Shown piece after piece: positions 1-6,309 of a stretch of 50,320 bases of DNA. The translations under genes were made by a program, and so were the position numbers. Source of the DNA: Pseudomonadota bacterium (GTDB lineage Bacteria > Pseudomonadota > Gammaproteobacteria > Burkholderiales > Casimicrobiaceae). The notes below the pieces were generated by a model, which saw nothing but the letters and a program-made list of their open reading frames with translations, was not told where the DNA came from and searched no databases. The DNA lies in NCBI GenBank assembly GCA_018241785.1, contig JAFEDF010000031.1, positions 1-50,320 of the forward strand, read 5' to 3'. How positions within the stretch are numbered: position 1 is the first letter of the stretch; every line of letters begins with the position of its first letter.

Positions 1-177
1 GTCGCGCAGCCGCAGGTGTGGATCGCCTACGACGCCGACGCGCCGCGCGCGCGTGCGCTGCTGCAGGAGATGGAGCACGACGCGAGGCGGACCGCACCGC
101 GCTGGTGCCGCGCGTGCGGGGAATCTTCGCCCGGCAGCTTCGACCTGTGCTGGAACTGCGGTACCGCACTCACCTGA
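1..177 (+). CDS. DUF2007-like small zinc-ribbon protein (3' end only)
   Basis: The window opens inside this gene; frame 1 runs to a TGA at 175-177 and gives the last 58 residues. The C-terminus holds two cysteine pairs, CRAC and CWNC, with the typical ending FDLCWNCG of a zinc ribbon. Before it, an alpha/beta stretch (VWIAYDADAPRARALLQ) looks like the DUF2007 'putative signal transducing' fold. Proteins of this family are usually under 150 residues and their function is unknown. Its stop overlaps the last 8 bases of the leftward DoxX-like gene, so the two converge. Confidence 0.7.
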   Translation, partial: VAQPQVWIAYDADAPRARALLQEMEHDARRTAPRWCRACGESSPGSFDLCWNCGTALT

Positions 178-1330
178 TCGATGCCGTCTGCGCGGCGGTG
201 TCGTGGCCGCGCGCGAGCGTCGTCCCGTAGCTCAGGTAGTAGCCGCCGTAGTAGATGGCGAAGAAGAACGCGAGCGCCCCGGCAAAAGCGGCGGCGTGCG
301 CGGCCCCCGTCGCCAGCGGACGGCCGCGTGCACCGAGCCGTTGCCCGACCGGGTTGTTGCCGAAGATCAGCATCACCATCACGACGATGATCAGGAGGTG
401 TCCGACGGCGTCGACGGTTCCGAAGGGGATGATCGCCGATACGAACATCGCGAGCAGCACGAGTGCGGCCGCGCGCGCGGACAGCAGGCCGGTGATCAGC
501 AGCCAGGCGGCGCAGAACTCGACGAATCCGGCCGCCACCATGTAGAACTCCGGATTGAAGCCGAAGGTCATGCCGGGCCGCTGCGAGAGCAGCATGAAGC
601 TCCATTCGGGGAACGCCCACTTCTCGATCGACGCCCAGAGGAGCGTCACGCCCGCGCTGATGCGCACGATGTCGTGTGCGAGCGCGTTGTGCCGGCCGGC
701 AAACCAGCCGTCGATGACGAGGTAGACGGCGATGCCGACGAAGATCGGGTAGTCGAGCATGTGATAGAGCCCGTAGCCCGCCACCCCGTAGAAGTACAGG
801 AAGACGACGCCCAGCCCGGTCAGCGGCGCCGTCCGCCGGGTGAGCGCGAGGAGCGCGAGCACGATCTGCAGCCAGCAGATCCACGCACGGGGCGTGTGCA
901 GCTCGGGGGTGAGGATCATCACGTTGCCGGCGCATCCGAACGCGAACGCCGCAGCGAGGAACACGGCGACGCCGAGGCGCAGCCCGAGCGGGAACCACGG
1001 CGCCGCACGCGCCGAAAGCCCGCACATCTGCCGCTGCACGGCGACGTCGCGCTCGCACATCCAGCGGTCGGCCACGGTGACGACGAATATCAGCGCGAGC
1101 ACCGCGAGCCCGACGCCGATGAAATAGCCGCTCGTCACCACGCGCTCGATCGGGCGCGGCGGCTCGAGCAGGTTGTACTTCACAAACCACTTGACGTGCG
1201 CTCCCGCGAGCGCCGGCATTCCGGCGGCCGCGATGCCCACGAGGGCGAGCCACCGGCAGCCGATGCGCCGTCGGCCCGCCGTACTGGCCTGCACCGCGGC
1301 GACGGATCCCCGCGATGACGTCCGCTTCAT
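170..1330 (-). CDS. DoxX-like multi-pass membrane protein
   Basis: 386 residues. The ATG at 1330 is preferred because a strong Shine-Dalgarno (GGGAGGGG) lies just upstream on the minus strand; the frame stays open to 1648 but that extension has no such site. The N-terminus is basic, then a hydrophobic segment at about 26-46 could be a signal anchor. About eight more hydrophobic segments follow. The C-terminal half (WASIEKWAFPEWS, then FNPEFYMVAAGFVEFCAAW) resembles DoxX/SURF4-type quinone-linked membrane proteins, but only loosely. It is transcribed away from the diheme peroxidase gene across a shared 323-bp regulatory region, which suggests joint control and a redox role. The family call is inference. 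Confidence 0.55.
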   Translation of the reverse strand: MKRTSSRGSVAAVQASTAGRRRIGCRWLALVGIAAAGMPALAGAHVKWFVKYNLLEPPRPIERVVTSGYFIGVGLAVLALIFVVTVADRWMCERDVAVQRQMCGLSARAAPWFPLGLRLGVAVFLAAAFAFGCAGNVMILTPELHTPRAWICWLQIVLALLALTRRTAPLTGLGVVFLYFYGVAGYGLYHMLDYPIFVGIAVYLVIDGWFAGRHNALAHDIVRISAGVTLLWASIEKWAFPEWSFMLLSQRPGMTFGFNPEFYMVAAGFVEFCAAWLLITGLLSARAAALVLLAMFVSAIIPFGTVDAVGHLLIIVVMVMLIFGNNPVGQRLGARGRPLATGAAHAAAFAGALAFFFAIYYGGYYLSYGTTLARGHDTAAQTASIR

Positions 1331-1416
1331 CGATCTGCCCCTCCCGAAGGATGCGTCCTCGTGGCCGGCACCGGCCCCGGCACGCCCGGGGACGATCGTC
1401 CCGCGGCTTCGAAGAC

Positions 1417-1440
1417 CCGCTTGCGCGATCGCGCAAGCGG
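1417..1440. promoter_or_regulatory. Perfect 24-bp palindrome between divergent genes
   Basis: The 12-bp arms are fully complementary around a central GATC (core TTGCGCGATCGCGCAA). It sits 87 bp upstream of the DoxX-like start and 214 bp upstream of the peroxidase start. No T-tract follows, so an operator is more likely than a terminator. The surrounding 1331-1653 is the only stretch over 300 bases without a gene in the window. It holds this site and the dyads at 1445-1459 and 1577-1595; I see no other gene there. Confidence 0.5.
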
Positions 1441-1444
1441 AATC

Positions 1445-1459
1445 ATTGTTTATGACAAT
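1445..1459. promoter_or_regulatory. ATTGT-N5-ACAAT dyad, candidate operator
   Basis: Five-base inverted arms ATTGT and ACAAT are separated by five bases, four bases after the 24-bp palindrome. The block is AT-rich against a GC-rich background, which fits promoter or operator DNA for the divergent DoxX-like and peroxidase genes. The regulator is unknown. Confidence 0.35.
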
Positions 1460-1576
1460 CGGTACAGTCACGTCAAGGCTTTGCGTGAACACGCACGCTG
1501 AACACGTTGTATTTCGGCAACTCATCGAAACACGGCGACCGCCGGTCCGACTCTTTCGTAGGCCACAAGATCCTGG

Positions 1577-1595
1577 CATATCGCTTGCAGATATG
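1577..1595. promoter_or_regulatory. CATATC-N7-GATATG inverted repeat upstream of peroxidase gene
   Basis: Perfect 6-bp arms with a 7-base spacer, 58 bp before the peroxidase ATG. The position suits an operator or an mRNA leader hairpin; no regulator can be assigned. Confidence 0.3.
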
Positions 1596-1653
1596 TCGTG
1601 TCGATCATTCCGCTGGCATACGACCCGGACCGGATCCGCGGCACCCACCGATC

Positions 1654-2688
1654 ATGAAGTCTCGCCTCTTCGTCGCGCTCGCCGCCGGCATCGCCCTCGC
1701 CGCGGGTGCCGGATCCGCGCTCGCCGGCAATGCCGCCGAGCCGTTGCGCCCGCTTCCCGAGCACCTCGGCCTCAACCCCGGCAAGGTCGAGCTCGGGAGC
1801 CTGCTCTTCGTCGACAAGCGGCTGTCGGCCGACGACACGATCGCCTGCTCGTCGTGCCACGACTTTTCGCACGGTGGCGCCGATCCGCGGCCGCGCTCGG
1901 TCGGCATCCACGGCGCGACGAGCGCGGTCAACGCGCCGACGGTGTTCAACAGCGGCCTCAACTTCCGCGAACTCTGGAGCGGCTCGGCCCCGTCGCTCGA
2001 AGCATTCGTCACCGGTGTCGTGCAGAACCCGAAGGTGTTCGGTTCCAAATGGAGCGACGTCGTCGTCAAGATCTCCAGAGACCCCGATCTCTCGGTGCGC
2101 TTTGCGAGGCTGTACGGAAACGGCGTCACGCGCGACAACATCGTCGACGCGATTGCCACCTACACGCGCTCGCTGGTCACGCCGTCGCGCTTCGATCGCT
2201 ATCTGCGAGGCGACACGCGCGCGATCACCGCCGGGGAAGCGCAGGGCTACGAGCGCTTCAAGAGCTACGGCTGCATCGCATGCCACCAGGGTGTCAACGT
2301 GGGCGGCAACATGTACCAGAAGTTCGGCGTGATGGGTGACTACTTCCGCGACCACGGTCACGACACGCCGGCCGATCAGGGACGCTATGCGGTGACCGGG
2401 CGCGACAGTGACCGCCACGTGTTCAAGGTTCCGAGCCTGCGCAACGTCGCGCTGACTGCGCCGTATTTCCACGACGGCTCGGCGCCGACGCTCGAAGCGG
2501 CAGTCGACGTGATGTTCCGCTACCAGCTCGGCCGAGCGGCGCCGCCCGCCGATAAGGCGCTGATCGTCGAGTTCCTGAAGACGCTCACCGGCGAGCGGCA
2601 GCCGGTGCTCGCCAAGGCGGTGCCCGAAGCTCCTGCGCAGAACGCCGTGGCATCGGCTTCCCATTCCGGCGCAAGGAGCATGCAATGA
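1654..2688 (+). CDS. Diheme cytochrome c peroxidase (CcpA/MauG superfamily)
   Basis: 344 residues, usual for the family. A clear Sec signal peptide ends near residue 25 (ALAAGAGSALAG), so the protein is periplasmic. Two c-type heme motifs are present: CSSCH at 65-69 and CIACH at 207-211. The GVNVGGNM segment after the second motif carries Met220, a candidate axial ligand. Known members reduce hydrogen peroxide with electrons from small cytochromes c, while MauG-like members oxidise protein substrates; the sequence alone does not separate these. The ATG at 1654 starts the signal peptide; the open frame further upstream has no ribosome site. Its stop codon overlaps the start of a histidine kinase (ATGA), so the two are translationally coupled. 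Heme attachment would need the ccm operon further along. Confidence 0.9.
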   Translation: MKSRLFVALAAGIALAAGAGSALAGNAAEPLRPLPEHLGLNPGKVELGSLLFVDKRLSADDTIACSSCHDFSHGGADPRPRSVGIHGATSAVNAPTVFNSGLNFRELWSGSAPSLEAFVTGVVQNPKVFGSKWSDVVVKISRDPDLSVRFARLYGNGVTRDNIVDAIATYTRSLVTPSRFDRYLRGDTRAITAGEAQGYERFKSYGCIACHQGVNVGGNMYQKFGVMGDYFRDHGHDTPADQGRYAVTGRDSDRHVFKVPSLRNVALTAPYFHDGSAPTLEAAVDVMFRYQLGRAAPPADKALIVEFLKTLTGERQPVLAKAVPEAPAQNAVASASHSGARSMQ

Positions 2689-4541
2689 ACGCCCGGGTCA
2701 TGAAGCTCGCACCGGGCGCGCTCGCCGCGGCCGTGCTGATCGGCGTGCTCGGGGCGCTCTACGCGAAGTCGAGCGCTGTCGACGTCGGGAAGAAGAACCG
2801 CGTCGAAAGCTACTTGAGGCAGATGAAGCAGGTCGACGCCGAGTGGAACGTCGACGTGCTGAAGTCGCGGATGGGGATCAACGCCAACTACGATCCGCTG
2901 GTGAGCCCGCTGCCGCAGCTGCACAAGCTCCGCACGAGGCTCTCAGCCGAGCTCGCGGGCGTCGTGGATCCCGCCGCTGCTCCGGCTCTCGATGCCGTCG
3001 ACGCCGCGATCGACCGCAAGACCGATCTCATCGAGCGATTCAAATCGGAGAACGCGATCCTGCGCAATTCGCTGCGGTACGTTCCGACCGCTGTGTCGGA
3101 GCTCGACGCGACGATCGCCGGGCTCGGCCGTGCGGATCCTGCGCGGGCGCAGCGTCTCGCCGCGCTGAAGAGCCGGGCCGACGCGACGCTGACCGGCATC
3201 CTGCGCTACAACCTGTTTCCGGACCGTTCGACTGCGGCCGCGCTGGGCGCCGAAGTGGCGACGCTCGCCCCGCTCGCCGCCGATGCCGGCGGGGGCGACG
3301 ACGTCGCCCAGCCGGTCGCGAACTTCGTCCGCCATGCGCAGGTCATCCTCGCACAGCGCGCCGTCGAAGACAGCGTGCTGACGCAGATCCTTGCGACGCC
3401 GATCAACGCCGACGTCGACCGGCTCGGCGCCGCCCTCGATCACGACTTCACCGCCGCGCTGGAACGCAGCAACCGCTATCGCCACCTGCTGCTCGCCTAC
3501 GCGAGCCTGCTGCTCGCCCTGCTTGCCTACGCCGGCTACCGGCTGGTGCGCAGCTTCCGCGTGATCGCCCGCGTCAACCACGAGCTCAAGGACGCCAACG
3601 AGTCGCTCGAGCGGCGGGTGCACGAGCGAACCGAGGAGCTATCGCAGGCGCTCGATCACCTCAAGGAGTCGGAATCGCAGCTCGTGCAGAACGAGAAGAT
3701 GGCGTCGCTCGGCCAGATGGTCGCCGGTGTCGCCCACGAGATCAACACGCCGCTCGCGTACGTGCGCAGCAGCCTCGAGACCGTGCAGATGCACTTCGAC
3801 GGCGTGCTGCGCGAGTTCGTCACCGCGATGGCCGGGCTCGTCGACCTGATGCGCGACCCGGAGACGCCGGACGATGCGATATCCGGCCAGTTCGAGACCG
3901 CGGTCGCGGTCCGCGACCGGCTCGAAGGCTTCCCGGTCGCCGACGAGATCACGAGTCTCCTCAGGGACGGCGTGCACGGCGTCGACGAGATCAGCGGCAT
4001 CGTGGTCAACCTGAAGGACTTCAGCCGCCACGATCGCAGCCAGATGGCGCGCTGCGCGATCGAGGACTGCCTCGCGAGCACGCTGCAGATCGCGAAGCCG
4101 GTTCTCGCCGGCCGCCGCGTGCGAACGCTGTTCGCGCGGACGGCACCGATCCAGTGTGCGCCGTCGCAGATCAACCAGATCTTCCTCAACCTCGTTACCA
4201 ACGCCGCACAGGCCACCGGCGAAGGCGGCGTGATCACGCTCGTCACGCGGATGACCGATCCGCGGCACGTCGCCGTCGACGTCACCGACAACGGCTCCGG
4301 CATCCCGGACGACGTCCTGCCCAAGATCTTCGATCCGTTCTTCACCACGAAGGCGGTCGGCGAGGGGACCGGGCTCGGGCTCTCGATCGTGTACAAGATC
4401 GTCGAGCAGCACGGGGGAAGCATTCGCGTGCACTCGCGCAGCGGAGTCGGAACCAAGTTCACCGTCACGTTCCCCGTCGACACCGGCGAGGCGGCCGTGC
4501 TCGATTCGCAACCCGTTCCCGAGATCGGAATCGCCGCCTAA
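2685..4541 (+). CDS. Membrane sensor histidine kinase with all-helical periplasmic domain
   Basis: 618 residues. An N-terminal membrane segment (about 9-27) and a second (about 268-287) enclose a 240-residue helical region that looks like the DAHL (double all-helical ligand-binding) type of sensor. A coiled coil (about 295-335) leads to the kinase core: H-box AHEINTPLAY with His351, N-box NLVTNAAQA (502-510), G1 DNGSGIP (535-541), F-box FDPFFTTK and G2 GTGLGLS (561-567). All are intact, so an active kinase is expected. It overlaps the peroxidase stop by 4 bp and is followed after 40 bp by a response regulator. I infer that it senses a signal linked to peroxidase substrate, product or redox state. 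Confidence 0.9.
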   Translation: MNARVMKLAPGALAAAVLIGVLGALYAKSSAVDVGKKNRVESYLRQMKQVDAEWNVDVLKSRMGINANYDPLVSPLPQLHKLRTRLSAELAGVVDPAAAPALDAVDAAIDRKTDLIERFKSENAILRNSLRYVPTAVSELDATIAGLGRADPARAQRLAALKSRADATLTGILRYNLFPDRSTAAALGAEVATLAPLAADAGGGDDVAQPVANFVRHAQVILAQRAVEDSVLTQILATPINADVDRLGAALDHDFTAALERSNRYRHLLLAYASLLLALLAYAGYRLVRSFRVIARVNHELKDANESLERRVHERTEELSQALDHLKESESQLVQNEKMASLGQMVAGVAHEINTPLAYVRSSLETVQMHFDGVLREFVTAMAGLVDLMRDPETPDDAISGQFETAVAVRDRLEGFPVADEITSLLRDGVHGVDEISGIVVNLKDFSRHDRSQMARCAIEDCLASTLQIAKPVLAGRRVRTLFARTAPIQCAPSQINQIFLNLVTNAAQATGEGGVITLVTRMTDPRHVAVDVTDNGSGIPDDVLPKIFDPFFTTKAVGEGTGLGLSIVYKIVEQHGGSIRVHSRSGVGTKFTVTFPVDTGEAAVLDSQPVPEIGIAA

Positions 4542-4581
4542 GGGCGGCACCATTGACCCAGCGCAGGAGCAGGCAACCGTC

Positions 4582-5667
4582 ATGAGCGTACCCGAACGAC
4601 TCCCCCCGCCCACCGGGCGACCCGGCGCATCGTCCCGGCCTGCGGCGCGCCTGCGCCCGGTGGCGCTGCGCAGCGCGACCGGGCCGGACGGCTCGTCGAA
4701 TCCCGCTCGCACGGCGGGCGAGCGCCCGAAGATCCTCTTTCTCGACGACGAGGAGCGCATCGTCAACGCGCTGGCGGCGCTGTTTCGCTACAAGTACCAG
4801 GTTTTCACCGCGACCCGCGGGGCGCAGGCTCTCGCGATCATGCGCGAGCATCACGTCCACGTCGTAGTCAGCGACCAGCGGATGCCCGAGATGACCGGAG
4901 TCGAATTCCTGCGCCAGGCAAAGGCCGTGTCTGCCGACAGCGTGCGCATCCTGCTCACCGGATTCTCGGATCTGCCGGCGATCATCGATTCGGTCAACGA
5001 CGGCGAGGTCTACCGCTTCCTGAACAAGCCCTGGGGCAACCAGGAGATCCAGGCGGTGATTGCCGATGCGCTGGCGATCGGCCTTGCACTCGAAGCCGAT
5101 CGCCGCGCGACGGCCGCGGCACCGAGCGCCGACACGGCCCCGGCGGTTGCGGCGGCCGAGCAGCCGGCGGTGCTGATGCTGCACGACAAGCGCGAGACCT
5201 TCGAGCGGCTGCGTCCGCTGCTCGACAACACGCAGCCGTTCTACTTCGCGCGGACCGTCGACGAGTGCGTCGATGCGCTGCACAGCAAGAGCGTCGGTGT
5301 CGTCGTATCGGACCTGCAGGTCGGCAAGCGCGACACCGCCGAGCTCCTGAAGCTCCTGAAGCAGGAGCACCCGCACATCCTCACCATCGTCGTCGCCGAC
5401 AACGCCGACGCCAACCAGGTCGTCGAGCTCATCAACCAGGCGAAGATCTTCCGCTACGTGCTCGCCCCCTACAAGCCGCAGAAGCTGAAGTTCTTCATCG
5501 AGTCGGCGCTCGCCCAGCTGCAGCGCTACAAGCGCTTTCCGACGCTGCTGCGCGAGCAGCACGCCGAGGCTCCGAAGGGTGCGTCGTCGGGAACGGTGGC
5601 GTCGCTCCGCGAGCGGCTGCGTGCACTGCGCAGCCTGTTCATGCCGCGCGGAACGGTCGCGCGCTGA
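4582..5667 (+). CDS. Response regulator with two receiver domains
   Basis: 361 residues, no DNA-binding or enzymatic output domain seen. A disordered, Pro/Arg-rich head (1-48) precedes receiver 1 (about 49-165), which has the acidic pair in FLDDEER, phospho-acceptor Asp98 in VVSDQRMPEMTG, Thr in LLTG and Lys149 in NKPW. It resembles receivers of the RpfG/HD-GYP kind. Receiver 2 (about 195-320) keeps Asp244 in VVSDLQVG and a Lys in APYK but has HD in place of the usual acidic pair, so it may be partly degenerate. The gene follows the kinase by 40 bp and is its likely partner. A GTG at codon 27 is another possible start. A strong DNA palindrome lies in the head region. Confidence 0.85.
   Translation: MSVPERLPPPTGRPGASSRPAARLRPVALRSATGPDGSSNPARTAGERPKILFLDDEERIVNALAALFRYKYQVFTATRGAQALAIMREHHVHVVVSDQRMPEMTGVEFLRQAKAVSADSVRILLTGFSDLPAIIDSVNDGEVYRFLNKPWGNQEIQAVIADALAIGLALEADRRATAAAPSADTAPAVAAAEQPAVLMLHDKRETFERLRPLLDNTQPFYFARTVDECVDALHSKSVGVVVSDLQVGKRDTAELLKLLKQEHPHILTIVVADNADANQVVELINQAKIFRYVLAPYKPQKLKFFIESALAQLQRYKRFPTLLREQHAEAPKGASSGTVASLRERLRALRSLFMPRGTVAR
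4655..4684. repeat. 30-bp near-perfect palindrome inside regulator gene head
   Basis: Outer arms GCCCGGT and ACCGGGC enclose the 14-bp perfect palindrome GCGCTGCGCAGCGC, with a single G-G mismatch on each side pair. In RNA this would form a very stable hairpin 73 bases after the annotated start codon. It could affect translation or mark a small inserted repeat. Confidence 0.5.
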
Positions 5668-5687
5668 GCCGCCAGGGGAGTTTGCGC

Positions 5688-6260
5688 ATGGCAACCGATG
5701 CCTTCATGCAACCACTGGCCCGCGGCGGCTGGGCGGCAGCACGCACCGCCTTCCGCGGTGCCGCAGGTCGCTGCGCAGCCGCGGTCGTCGTCGGGGGCCT
5801 GTGCGCAGTCGCCGGTTTCGTCGCCGGCACGCAGGACGCGCGCAACGTCGCCCCTGCAGTCGCGGGTTTCGCGGTCGCGGGGGCCGCAGGGAGGGCAAGC
5901 GCTTCGGGGCCGCAGGCGGTCGAAAGGGCACGGGATGCGCTGCACTCGCTCGGAATGCGCGACGTCGCTTTCTGTGACGCCGGTTGCGCGATGCGGCCGG
6001 TCGCGGCGGCGCGCCGGGTCGCCACCGGTCGCACGCAGGCGGTGATCGTCTCGGCGGCGAGCGCCGACGCGGCAGCGCTCGTCCACAACCTGAGGCAGGC
6101 GGGCAGTGACGCGATGGTCGTCCTGACCTCGCCCGCCGACCCCATCGAGGTCGTCCGCAGCCTTCCGCGCGACGAGCGCGTGTGGCTCGCGGCACCCGTC
6201 GACGGCAGCGGGCCGTTCAGGCTCGCGATCGTCGGGCGCTACGGCAGCCTGCTCGACTGA
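5688..6260 (+). CDS. Small membrane-anchored protein of unknown function
   Basis: 190 residues. The ATG at 5688 has a good ribosome site (CAGGGGAG, 7-8 bases upstream). One hydrophobic segment at about 29-48 (AAAVVVGGLCAVAGFVAG) suggests an N-terminal anchor, followed by an Ala/Gly-rich linker. The C-terminal 115 residues look alpha/beta (AVIVSAAS, AMVVLTSPADP, VWLAAPVDG) and faintly resemble a receiver fold without its acidic pocket. Cys96 and Cys100 (FCDAGC) could form a redox pair if the domain is periplasmic. It lies 20 bp after the double-receiver regulator and 49 bp before the GGDEF-EAL gene, so it is probably in the same operon. I do not recognise the family. Confidence 0.7.
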   Translation: MATDAFMQPLARGGWAAARTAFRGAAGRCAAAVVVGGLCAVAGFVAGTQDARNVAPAVAGFAVAGAAGRASASGPQAVERARDALHSLGMRDVAFCDAGCAMRPVAAARRVATGRTQAVIVSAASADAAALVHNLRQAGSDAMVVLTSPADPIEVVRSLPRDERVWLAAPVDGSGPFRLAIVGRYGSLLD

Positions 6261-6309
6261 CACGGGCGCACGGGATCACCCACCCGATTTCGCGCGAGGT
6301 CACGTGTCC

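Noticed and set aside
53..1318. Long rightward open frame opposite the DoxX-like gene
   Set aside because: Arg/Glu/His-rich low-complexity translation with no motif; it is the antisense shadow of the leftward gene, whose hydrophobic segments and ribosome site are convincing.
1331..1648. N-terminal extension of the DoxX-like gene
   Set aside because: Open frame only; it would cover the palindromic regulatory region and has no ribosome site, while the ATG at 1330 has a strong one.
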